From: Gammaproteobacteria bacterium UBA2955
Lineage (GTDB): Bacteria > Pseudomonadota > Gammaproteobacteria > Pseudomonadales > Azotimanducaceae
Assembly (NCBI GenBank): GCA_002348825.1
Contig: DEBN01000027.1
Span: forward strand, 1-6,682
Length of the DNA: 6,682 nt
Direction of reading: 5' to 3'
Below the pieces are notes generated by a model. The model had not been told where the DNA came from. It searched no databases and saw nothing but the letters and a program-made list of their open reading frames with translations. Below, in pieces: positions 1 to 6,151 of this stretch (the stretch's first letter is position 1; every line of letters begins with the position of its first letter). The translations under genes were made by a program, and so were the position numbers.

Positions 1-336
1 CTGTTGGCGGGCAGCACGGTTACCACCGCCCACAAGTTCACCAGTGACACCGGTGCGCGTGCGCGTCAGGCCGATCTGTTGATCAGCGCCGTAGGCAAGC
101 CAGGTCTGGTGCCTGTGGAATGGGTCAAACCCGGAGCGACAGTGATCGATATTGGGATTACCCGTGGCGACAACAATAAACTCTACGGCGACGTGCAATT
201 CGACGCGGTTAAAGCCATTGCAGGCTGGATTACACCGGTCCCCGGCGGTGTCGGCCCCATGACCCGGGTGGCGCTGCTGCAAAATACCATGCAAGCTGCT
301 GCCTTAAATCTCGGTATCGACTGGTCTAACGCCTAG
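1..336 (+). CDS. folD: FolD, bifunctional methylenetetrahydrofolate dehydrogenase / methenyltetrahydrofolate cyclohydrolase (C-terminal part)
   Basis: Cytosolic enzyme that interconverts 5,10-methylene-, 5,10-methenyl- and 10-formyl-tetrahydrofolate using NADP, supplying formyl groups for purine synthesis. The reading frame is open from base 1 and ends with TAG at 334-336, leaving 111 residues of a protein normally about 285 long; the catalytic N-terminal half and the Rossmann glycine motif lie outside the window. Visible family signatures are ATVTT-like GSTVTTAHK near the start, the stretch [14 protein letters not shown], then [11 protein letters not shown], and the diagnostic C-terminal [10 protein letters not shown] followed by LLQNT. 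The product probably works with PurF and FolC encoded opposite. lpxH follows after 14 nt, so the two are probably cotranscribed. The truncation is only the window edge; no damage is seen. Confidence 0.96.
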   Translation: MLAGSTVTTAHKFTSDTGARARQADLLISAVGKPGLVPVEWVKPGATVIDIGITRGDNNKLYGDVQFDAVKAIAGWITPVPGGVGPMTRVALLQNTMQAAALNLGIDWSNA

Positions 337-350
337 GCTCAGCAACAACC

Positions 351-1070
351 ATGCATCGCCTTTTTATTTCCGACCTCCATCTGGATGATCCAAGCAGCCC
401 ACAGTTTCTGCGTTTTAGCGAGTGCCTGGCGGCGGAATCGCCTAGCGTGGACGAAATCTATATCCTCGGCGATCTGGTCGAAATGTGGATCGGTGACGAC
501 GATGACAGCCCGTTAGCGATCGCGCTAATAAATGCACTGGCTGACGCGAGCGCTCATTGCTCGGTCTTTTTAATGCATGGCAATCGAGATTTTTTGTTCA
601 AAGAACGGTTCGCCGAGCACACCGGCGTCCATCTTATCGATGACCCTCACCTCCCGGATCCCCGCCTCCTGCTTTGCCACGGCGATCTGTTGTGTACCGA
701 CGACACCGAGTATCAAATTATGCGTAAACAGTTACGTGGTGAGCAGTGGCAGCAACAATTTCTGGCTCAGAGCCTAGCGCAGCGTCGCGCCTTCGGCGAA
801 GACTTAAGGCGCCGCAGTCAGCAAGAAAACGCCAATAAAACTGAGTCGATAATGGACGCCAACACCGACGCCATTATCCAACTCATGTCGGAATACTCAG
901 TGCCAACATTAATTCATGGCCACACGCACCGACCCGGGCTCGATACCATCGGCAATCGGCAACAGCGTGTCGTCCTAGGTCCGTGGGAACGCTGCGGCTG
1001 GTTATGCCGCCAGCAAAACGAGGACTTTGAGCTGCAATGCTTTAGCCTGGCACACCGCTATGGAACCTGA
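351..1070 (+). CDS. lpxH: LpxH, UDP-2,3-diacylglucosamine pyrophosphohydrolase
   Basis: Peripheral inner-membrane enzyme of lipid A synthesis that cleaves UDP-2,3-diacylglucosamine to lipid X and UMP, using a dinuclear Mn centre. The 239-residue length is normal for the family (about 240). Calcineurin-like metallophosphoesterase motifs appear in order: SDLHLD with D8 and H10, LGDLVEMWIGDD with D41, HGNRDF with N78, CHGD with H110, and GHTHRP with H191 and H193, so all metal ligands are present. The Arg/Gln-rich segment around 120-165 corresponds to the helical lid that binds acyl chains (family knowledge). The ATG at 351 places SDLHLD at its usual distance from the N terminus; the upstream ribosome site is weak, which fits reading on from folD 14 nt earlier. 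The last nine codons and the stop overlap the 3' end of miaE on the other strand. Confidence 0.96.
   Translation: MHRLFISDLHLDDPSSPQFLRFSECLAAESPSVDEIYILGDLVEMWIGDDDDSPLAIALINALADASAHCSVFLMHGNRDFLFKERFAEHTGVHLIDDPHLPDPRLLLCHGDLLCTDDTEYQIMRKQLRGEQWQQQFLAQSLAQRRAFGEDLRRRSQQENANKTESIMDANTDAIIQLMSEYSVPTLIHGHTHRPGLDTIGNRQQRVVLGPWERCGWLCRQQNEDFELQCFSLAHRYGT
1042..1070. other. Convergent 29-bp overlap of lpxH and miaE 3' ends
   Basis: The lpxH stop TGA is at 1068-1070 on the + strand and the miaE stop TAA at 1044-1042 on the - strand. The shared bases encode the end of LpxH (FSLAHRYGT) and, antisense, the conserved MiaE tail (RFHSGVPG). Both frames agree with their families to the last residues, so the overlap is real. 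No intergenic DNA is left for a terminator of either transcript. Confidence 0.93.
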
Positions 1071-1662
1071 ATTCGCTATCTGCGGTATTTATGAGTTCAG
1101 CGTCTGCCTGTAAAAACACAGCAACACGCTTATCCACGTCAACGTCTAGCGAGGCGGATGCCGCAATCTGCCGCGCCAGCGCCAAATAGTCCTGAAAATG
1201 TCGCGCCTCGGATTTCAACAAGGTCCGATAGAACTGTCCAACCGAATCGGGAAGCACCGGAATCAGCACCGCGAAGCGTTCGCACGAACGCGCTTCCACT
1301 ACGGCGCCGCAGACTAACGAATCTATGAGCCGATAGGGTTCCTGCTTGCAGATCAATCGATGTAAACCCGCAGCATAGCGTGACGGACTCAACTGCACAT
1401 ATTCCACGCCGTGTTTGGTCATTAGGTCCACCACCTGCTCAAAATGCCGCAGTTCTTCACGCGCCAGTCGCGACATTTTCTGCAATAGATGTGTGTGTTC
1501 TACATAGCGGTAGATCAAACTGATCGCATTGCTCGCGGCTTTCTTCTCGCAATTCGCATGATCGATGAGTAACTCCGGCAGATGGTCGAGCGCGGCGCGC
1601 TGCCATGCCTTAGGCGTCGGCCCATGCAGAAATTCACGTACCGGCGCGACGAGATCAGACAC
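1042..1662 (-). CDS. miaE: MiaE, tRNA 2-methylthio-N6-isopentenyl-adenosine-37 hydroxylase
   Basis: O2-dependent non-haem diiron monooxygenase that hydroxylates the isopentenyl group of ms2i6A at tRNA position 37, giving ms2io6A. The 206-residue protein shows the ferritin-like ligand set: E39 in CEKKA, E70 and H73 in REELRH, E123 in EARSCERF, and E152 and H155 in SEARH. The tail FRFHSGVPG matches the strongly conserved end of the family, so the protein is intact. The start is GTG at 1662-1660: the frame is closed by TAA at 1677-1675, and the next Met is residue 63, beyond the first ligand. No good Shine-Dalgarno is seen. The GTG shares a base with the TAG of the preceding DUF1289 gene (TAGTG), so translation is probably coupled. 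It is the last gene of the - strand run and overlaps lpxH by 29 bp. Confidence 0.95.
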   Translation of the reverse strand: MSDLVAPVREFLHGPTPKAWQRAALDHLPELLIDHANCEKKAASNAISLIYRYVEHTHLLQKMSRLAREELRHFEQVVDLMTKHGVEYVQLSPSRYAAGLHRLICKQEPYRLIDSLVCGAVVEARSCERFAVLIPVLPDSVGQFYRTLLKSEARHFQDYLALARQIAASASLDVDVDKRVAVFLQADAELINTADSEFRFHSGVPG

Positions 1663-1664
1663 TA
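1660..1664 (-). promoter_or_regulatory. TAGTG stop-start junction, DUF1289 gene to miaE
   Basis: Read on the - strand, TAG of the DUF1289 gene and GTG of miaE share one base. No Shine-Dalgarno is visible just upstream, so miaE probably relies on re-initiation by ribosomes finishing the upstream gene. This junction fixes the miaE start because no other start codon is available in its frame. Confidence 0.8.
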
Positions 1665-2117
1665 AACGGTGACTTTATAACTGCGTTCATAATGTGCCTG
1701 CGCGCGCACATAACTCTCGGCATCGAGACTCTGCAGCGCCGCCAAAGAATCGCTTTCTGTGGTTGAGGTCTCTGGCTGCCATTCATCGCTGAAGGCCAGA
1801 CCGGCCGCTTGCAACGGGCGACCATGCTGCGCCAAATGCGCCAGCACTGCATACACCTCATCGCTACCCTGCTGATCGGGCAGACCGGCGTCTTGACAAT
1901 AGTTGCTAAAACTTTGCTGATCTATACACAAGATCATCTGTGCTAACACTTGGTCTCGCAAGCCTTTTAGGCGCCGCCAGACCTGTTGATGTTGGTTTTC
2001 GTCATATCCGTTCCATTGCACTATTTCATGTGCGTAACGCTGGCACCCTCGACACACCAGGTCGCCAAAAGTAGTAGAACAAATCCCTACGCAGGGTGTT
2101 GGCCGCCGCTTAGCCAT
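1662..2117 (-). CDS. DUF1289 cysteine-motif protein with long C-terminal extension
   Basis: Protein of 151 residues and unknown function. The N-terminal ~50 residues form a DUF1289 domain: TPCVGIC, then FGDLVCRGC, then EIVQWNGY, with four cysteines C9, C13, C22 and C25 (C-X3-C-X8-C-X2-C), a likely metal or Fe-S site by inference. Residues from about 52 to 151 are an uncharacterised, mostly helical-looking extension with two further cysteines, C64 and C74, and no motif I recognise. The ATG at 2117 is preferred over an upstream in-frame ATG at 2207: the domain begins at once with MAKRRPTPC, the extra residues would lie wholly inside purF, and the chosen start gives the common ATGGCTAA overlap with the purF stop. 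The TAG stop shares one base with the miaE GTG. The position between purF and miaE suggests a role linked to MiaE, but this is unproven. Confidence 0.85.
   Translation of the reverse strand: MAKRRPTPCVGICSTTFGDLVCRGCQRYAHEIVQWNGYDENQHQQVWRRLKGLRDQVLAQMILCIDQQSFSNYCQDAGLPDQQGSDEVYAVLAHLAQHGRPLQAAGLAFSDEWQPETSTTESDSLAALQSLDAESYVRAQAHYERSYKVTV
2110..2117 (-). promoter_or_regulatory. ATGGCTAA overlap, purF stop and DUF1289 gene start
   Basis: The DUF1289 gene ATG (2117-2115) lies five bases before the purF stop TAA (2112-2110), in another frame. A GGA lies about 12 nt before the ATG, so the ribosome site is weak. The overlap argues for translational coupling to purF and decides the DUF1289 start. 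Confidence 0.7.
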
Positions 2118-3678
2118 GGTTATGCAAGTCCAGTGCATCCTCAGCCGGTTCGGCTGCGGTGTTATTGTTCGTTTGACGGCTGGTTTGGAAATGCAGATCG
2201 AGTTCACGTTGCAATTTGGACAAATCGTTCCGCGCGGTAGACACCCGGGCCAAATAAGCGTCGTCGATATCTCCGGTTACATATCTGCCGTCGAACGCGG
2301 AACACTCAAAATCCTGTACATGCGGGTTGCCCTCGTGGGTACTGGCTTTCAAATCGTCTATGCTCTGATACAACAGCCAATCCGCACCGATGTACTGTGC
2401 TACTTGTTCGTCAGTGCGATCATGGGCAACGAACTCTTCTCTGGCTGGCATATCAATGCCATACACGTTCTGATACCGAACCGCCGGGGCCGCCGAAGCT
2501 ACATAGACCTTTCGGGCACCAGCTTCGCGCGCCATCTGTACGATTTGCTGCATTGTGGTTCCGCGCACAATTGAGTCATCCACTAAGAGAACATTTTTGT
2601 CTTTAAATTCGAGATCGACGACGTTGAGCTTATGCCGCACCGATTTCTGCCGCTGTTGCTGGCCCGGCATGATAAATGTCCGACCGATGTAGCGGTTTTT
2701 CACGAAGCCCTCTCGATACTTGGTGCCTAATTCATGCGCCAACGGCAGCGCGGCGGTACGCCCAGTATCCGGAATGGGTATGACCACGTCGATGTCGTGG
2801 TCGTGTTGCGCGTATCTTGCCAAAACGCGGTGTGCCAAACGTTCTCCCATTCGCAACCTACTCTTATACACCGAGATATCGTCGATGATGGAGTCCGGCC
2901 GCGCAAAATAAACGTGCTCAAAAATACACGGTATCAAGCGCGTTTCAGGGGCACAGCTGCGCTTGTGAATCTCACCGCTGTTGCTAATAAAGATCGCCTC
3001 TCCAGGCGCAACGTCGGCAATACGCTTAAATCCTAGGATATCCAAAGCGACGGATTCGGACGCGATCATATACTCGGTGCCAAGCGCGGTGTCGCGGGAC
3101 CCATACACCAGCGGTCTAATACCGTGCGGATCACGAAAACCTAAAATCCCTGACCCAATCACCATGGCCACCACCGCGTATGCGCCCCGACAACGCTCAT
3201 GCACGGCGCTTACGGCTTTAAACAGCTCTGCTGGCGACGGATCTAATGCGTGCATGGTGCTGAGTTCATTGGCGAGCACGTTAAGTAAGACTTCGGAGTC
3301 ACTGTTTGTATTCAGGTGACGAAGGTCTTCACGAAAAAGGTCGTCTTTCAACTCCTCGGTATTGGTTAAATTGCCGTTATGCGCCAGGGCGATCCCATAA
3401 GGCGAATTCACATACAGCGGCTGCGCCTCAGCAGAGCTGGCCGAGCCCGCGGTTGGATAACGACAGTGGCCTAGGCCCACCTTGCCTTGCAGGCGGGCCA
3501 TATGCTCTTCGCGGAATACATCGCTGGCTAAACCATTATGTTTGCGCAGAAAGCAGCGCTGGCCGTCACTGGTCACAATGCCCGCAGCATCCTGCCCACG
3601 ATGCTGCAGCGCGGTCAGAGCATCGTATAGATCTTGTTTCACTTCTGCATGAGCAACGAGGCCCACAATTCCACACAT
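2110..3678 (-). CDS. purF: PurF, amidophosphoribosyltransferase
   Basis: Cytosolic enzyme of the first committed step of purine synthesis: PRPP plus glutamine gives phosphoribosylamine, glutamate and pyrophosphate. At 522 residues it is slightly longer than the E. coli enzyme (505). The N-terminal class II glutaminase domain starts MCGIVG with C2 as nucleophile after Met removal and no propeptide. Other glutaminase residues visible are R73 in [11 protein letters not shown]101-G102 in AHNGNLTN and D127 in NSDSE. The phosphoribosyltransferase domain carries FARPDSIID (258-266), [11 protein letters not shown] (326-336) and the PRPP loop [13 protein letters not shown] (363-375). The C-terminal region has FECSAF where the Fe-S type enzymes carry a second cysteine, so this is the E. 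coli type without a cluster. The C terminus LDLHNHG resembles E. coli LEMHNEG. The start ATG at 3678 has GAGG upstream and lies 34 nt after cvpA. The stop TAA lies inside the next gene's first codons. Confidence 0.98.
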   Translation of the reverse strand: MCGIVGLVAHAEVKQDLYDALTALQHRGQDAAGIVTSDGQRCFLRKHNGLASDVFREEHMARLQGKVGLGHCRYPTAGSASSAEAQPLYVNSPYGIALAHNGNLTNTEELKDDLFREDLRHLNTNSDSEVLLNVLANELSTMHALDPSPAELFKAVSAVHERCRGAYAVVAMVIGSGILGFRDPHGIRPLVYGSRDTALGTEYMIASESVALDILGFKRIADVAPGEAIFISNSGEIHKRSCAPETRLIPCIFEHVYFARPDSIIDDISVYKSRLRMGERLAHRVLARYAQHDHDIDVVIPIPDTGRTAALPLAHELGTKYREGFVKNRYIGRTFIMPGQQQRQKSVRHKLNVVDLEFKDKNVLLVDDSIVRGTTMQQIVQMAREAGARKVYVASAAPAVRYQNVYGIDMPAREEFVAHDRTDEQVAQYIGADWLLYQSIDDLKASTHEGNPHVQDFECSAFDGRYVTGDIDDAYLARVSTARNDLSKLQRELDLHFQTSRQTNNNTAAEPAEDALDLHNHG

Positions 3679-3712
3679 AGCTTATATGGCCTCGGTTACC
3701 AACATAGGAGCG

Positions 3713-4282
3713 TCAATAGTCATAATCTTCGTAGTCTAAGTCGGCATCGTCCGGGAGATCGGGCAGATCGGGCACCTCCGCGTCCTCCCCCTCTGCTCGC
3801 AAGTTCGTCATAACCTCGTTGGCAAAGTCGAGACTGCCCCATACCTCATCCTCGAACTCCAGGTAGGTGTCCTTGAGCTCTGAGCGCTCCCACCAAGACG
3901 CGCCGCTAACAAAGGTTTGCAAGCCCATGAGTACTACCGTGACGGCCACCACGCCGCGAAAACCACCAAAAATAACCCCGAGGAAACGATCCGTGCCGGT
4001 AAGACCGGACGATGAAACCAATCTGGTCAAGAGCAGCTGTAGATTCAATCCAACCACAACCGCGATGGTGAACATCATCCCATAAGCGATATTTAAGCCC
4101 AGTGGACTGTCCGCCCAACTGTCGGGGAACGTTGAGGCCAGAACGGGGCCAAAAAACATTGCCACAGCTACTGCGCCGATCCATGCACCGAGCGAGGTGG
4201 CTTCCTTGACGAAGCCCCGCATCATGCCGATAACGGCGGAAATAGCGATTAAGCCCAGAATTATTAAATCTAGCGTCGGCAT
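3713..4282 (-). CDS. cvpA: CvpA family inner-membrane protein with acidic C-terminal tail
   Basis: Integral membrane protein of 189 residues, named for its requirement in colicin V production in E. coli; the biochemical role is unsettled. Four hydrophobic segments are visible at about 4-21, 31-50, 64-86 and 103-124. Family motifs are GMMRGFVKE (19-27) after the first segment and TGTDRFLG followed by GGFRG (95-110) before the fourth. The tail after R162 has no basic residue: 13 of residues 163-189 are Asp or Glu, with repeated PDL units (171-176) and a Tyr/Asp end. Two exact 9-bp tandem copies encode the PDL repeat. The start ATG is 4 nt after the SPOR gene stop and purF follows after 34 nt, the same cvpA-purF pairing as in E. 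coli, so coexpression with purF is expected. The family call is firm; the function of the tail is unknown. Confidence 0.94.
   Translation of the reverse strand: MPTLDLIILGLIAISAVIGMMRGFVKEATSLGAWIGAVAVAMFFGPVLASTFPDSWADSPLGLNIAYGMMFTIAVVVGLNLQLLLTRLVSSSGLTGTDRFLGVIFGGFRGVVAVTVVLMGLQTFVSGASWWERSELKDTYLEFEDEVWGSLDFANEVMTNLRAEGEDAEVPDLPDLPDDADLDYEDYDY
3757..3774. repeat. Two tandem 9-bp repeats in the cvpA tail
   Basis: GATCGGGCA occurs twice in direct tandem (3757-3765 and 3766-3774). Antisense, it encodes the PDL repeat at residues 171-176 of CvpA. A further partial match follows on the N-terminal-distal side (PDD), so the tail may have grown by in-frame duplication of a 9-bp unit. Confidence 0.85.
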
Positions 4283-4286
4283 CGCT

Positions 4287-4892
4287 TTATTGACTCATTT
4301 CCACTATTCGGGCCTTAACATCATTCGCGCCACTGATCGCATCGCGCATCTGCTTGGCCTCAGTATGACTCAGCAGTGGCCCAATCGCGACACGATGAAC
4401 AATATTTTCTAAACTATTTTCTCCGCCAATTTCGCGTTTCGCCGTGCTGATGAAGGCTTCATAGCCTTGCGCCCGCATCTGATCGCGCAAACTGCCAGCT
4501 ACCGCCGCATCGTTAAGCTGGCTGACCAATACCGCCAACACCCTACTGCTGTCGTTAATCTCTTTCAGAACGGGTTCGCCAAAACGCGTGCCATCCTCCG
4601 TGTTATAACCGTCGGCATCGACCTCAGAGGCCAACTGACTAACCCGTTCCATGACATCCGTGGCGGGCACTGTTTGGCCAAAATCGGCAACCACGGGGCG
4701 CTCACCTAACTGCCCTTGCAACGTTGCCTGCAATGCTCGAACCCGCTCTTCATCCAAGGGGCCACTGTCTGCCACTTCCAGAGTGGCGTAGTCAGTCGCG
4801 GCGCCGTCAAACAACATTGGGATGAAAATTACCGCGAGTGATACCGCGACTATCAATGTCGTAACACGCAACCGCCTGCGTTCACTTTTCAT
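4287..4892 (-). CDS. SPOR-domain protein, DedD-like, single-pass inner-membrane
   Basis: Likely cell-division or envelope protein of 201 residues. A short basic N terminus (KSERRRLR) is followed by one membrane segment at about 10-28 ending in the IPMLFDG motif seen in DedD-like proteins, which predicts a cytoplasmic N terminus and a periplasmic body. Residues 30-110 are a low-conservation linker. Residues 117-200 form a SPOR domain, with the repeat pattern SRVLAVLVSQL ... LRDQMRAQGYEAF and HRVAIGPL ... AKQMRDAI ... VKARIVE. SPOR domains bind glycan strands lacking stem peptides at the septum (family knowledge). The first half-repeat has SQL where an aromatic or GSF is common, so the domain is somewhat divergent. 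The ATG overlaps the folC stop (ATGA), and cvpA starts 4 nt after its stop. The position matches dedD in E. coli, but orthology is inferred from context and topology. Confidence 0.88.
   Translation of the reverse strand: MKSERRRLRVTTLIVAVSLAVIFIPMLFDGAATDYATLEVADSGPLDEERVRALQATLQGQLGERPVVADFGQTVPATDVMERVSQLASEVDADGYNTEDGTRFGEPVLKEINDSSRVLAVLVSQLNDAAVAGSLRDQMRAQGYEAFISTAKREIGGENSLENIVHRVAIGPLLSHTEAKQMRDAISGANDVKARIVEMSQ
4889..4892 (-). promoter_or_regulatory. ATGA overlap, folC stop and SPOR gene start
   Basis: The SPOR-protein ATG (4892-4890) and the folC TGA (4891-4889) share two bases. Only a GAAGA-type weak ribosome site precedes it. This is a classical coupling arrangement. Confidence 0.8.
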
Positions 4893-6136
4893 AGGTCATC
4901 TTCAGCCTGTCGGAGCCAGTGGCTTTGCTCAATCGCATTAAATGAGCCGAATATTAGAATAACATCCCCAGGTTCCGTGCTGGCAAGCGCTCTATCCAAA
5001 GCAGTTGTCATGTCGGGTGCTTGATCGCACCGAATCCGCATCGATTCCGCCAGTTCCGCTGCCGCATAGCCTCGTTCTCCTTGGCTATCGACTAAAATCC
5101 AGGGGGCTGGAACCGCGCCAGCCACTTCGGCGTAGACACCCGCATGGTCCTTGTCGGCCAACATGGCACACAACACCTGCTGGGGCCGAAGATTTCGCTG
5201 TGCCAGCTGTCGGCAGAGAAATTTCGCCGCGGCCGGGTTATGGCTGACGTCGTGAACAAGTAGCCGTTCACGGTACACGATTTGCTGCATACGACCTGGA
5301 ATAAACCCGTGCGCTGACGTGTATGCCAACTGTGCGCCTGAGATCTTTGTTAAACCTAAGGCGGCTTGATGTGCCAAGGCGATATTGCTCGGCGCCAGAT
5401 TTCCTAGTGGCAGGTCAGGCATGACTTCATCGCCCCAACTCAGCCGCCAAGCTGGCCGCTCCAGATCTTCACCAATGGTGAAATCTACGCCTGCGCAGAG
5501 CGGTTGCAGATTCAACTCTCGACAGCGCGCAAGTACCGAATCGGGCATATCTTCGCCTAGAACCACGCGTTGCCCAGAGCGTAAAATGCCAGCCTTTTCC
5601 GCGCCTATAGCCGACCGTGTAGTACCGAGAAATTTTTCATGGTCTAAACCAATACTGGTAATCACAGCGACGTCAGCGTCGATCACATTGAATGCGTCAA
5701 GCCGTCCACCGAGGCCGATCTCCAAGAGCGCGACATCCACGTTATTGCGGGCTGCGCACCACAAAGCGGCGAGCGCAGAAAATTCAAAGTAGGTTAAAGC
5801 GACCACGGGATCGCGCTGACGCGCCTGCTCTATCGCAGCGAACGACGCACAAATCGCTTCATCTGTTAATTCAGTGCCATTCAGGCGCAGTCGCTCATTA
5901 AAACGCCTCACATGTGGCGATAGCGTACTGAATACACGCAGTCCTGCCTGCAATAACAACGACTCGAGCGCCGTGATCGTGGACCCTTTACCATTCGTGC
6001 CCGCCACAGTGACGACTTTCGGCGCCGGTTGCTCGAGTCCCAGCCGCTGCACCATTACTTCAGTGCGGCCTAGCCCCATATCAATAGACTGCTGATGCTG
6101 GTTGGCGATGTAATCCAGCCAGCCATCGAGATTCAT
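4889..6136 (-). CDS. folC: FolC, folylpolyglutamate synthase / dihydrofolate synthase
   Basis: Cytosolic Mur-ligase-fold enzyme that adds glutamate to dihydropteroate and extends the polyglutamate tail of tetrahydrofolate, using ATP. The length of 415 residues is close to E. coli FolC (422). Motifs in order: the ATP P-loop GTNGKGS (46-52), SPHVRRFNERL (73-83), LTYFEFSALAALW (114-126), LEIGLGGRLDAFN (138-150), TSIGLDHEKFLG (160-171), EKAGI (180-184) with the probable carbamylated lysine K181, DVSHNPAA (296-303), and ADKDHAGV (327-334). The family's GSFxTV element reads GSFNAI at 397-402, losing the usual Thr. The ATG at 6136 has AGCAGGG about 8 nt upstream and lies 15 nt after the trpA stop. 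The stop TGA overlaps the SPOR gene start. Whether it has both activities cannot be told from sequence alone, though such folC genes usually encode both. Confidence 0.96.
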   Translation of the reverse strand: MNLDGWLDYIANQHQQSIDMGLGRTEVMVQRLGLEQPAPKVVTVAGTNGKGSTITALESLLLQAGLRVFSTLSPHVRRFNERLRLNGTELTDEAICASFAAIEQARQRDPVVALTYFEFSALAALWCAARNNVDVALLEIGLGGRLDAFNVIDADVAVITSIGLDHEKFLGTTRSAIGAEKAGILRSGQRVVLGEDMPDSVLARCRELNLQPLCAGVDFTIGEDLERPAWRLSWGDEVMPDLPLGNLAPSNIALAHQAALGLTKISGAQLAYTSAHGFIPGRMQQIVYRERLLVHDVSHNPAAAKFLCRQLAQRNLRPQQVLCAMLADKDHAGVYAEVAGAVPAPWILVDSQGERGYAAAELAESMRIRCDQAPDMTTALDRALASTEPGDVILIFGSFNAIEQSHWLRQAEDDL

Positions 6137-6151
6137 GGCGCGAACCCTGCT

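Noticed and set aside
1042..1105. Weak stems near the lpxH end (ACCGC/GCGGT and CTGAA/TTCAG) as possible terminators
   Set aside because: Only 5 bp each with loops over 20 nt and no T-run on either strand.
2118..2207. Upstream in-frame ATG at 2207 that would lengthen the DUF1289 protein by 30 residues
   Set aside because: The extra part lies inside purF, does not look like a protein domain, and the ATG at 2117 puts the cysteine motif at its usual N-terminal place.
2116..2574. 152-codon open frame on the + strand opposite the 3' part of purF
   Set aside because: It lies wholly antisense to well-conserved PurF sequence, its translation shows no domain or membrane segment, and it has no supporting ribosome site.
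2782..2802. Perfect 7-bp inverted repeat (GACCACG, 7-nt loop, CGTGGTC) in purF
   Set aside because: It encodes an HDHDIDVV stretch in which alternating His/Asp and Val codons readily give such symmetry; there is no U-run and it is deep inside the gene.
3306..3680. 124-codon open frame on the + strand opposite the PurF glutaminase domain
   Set aside because: Antisense shadow of conserved codons; low-complexity His/Arg/Ser-rich translation without family features.
5385..5792. 135-codon open frame on the + strand opposite folC
   Set aside because: Antisense shadow, Arg/Ser/Pro-rich translation typical of reversed GC-rich coding DNA.
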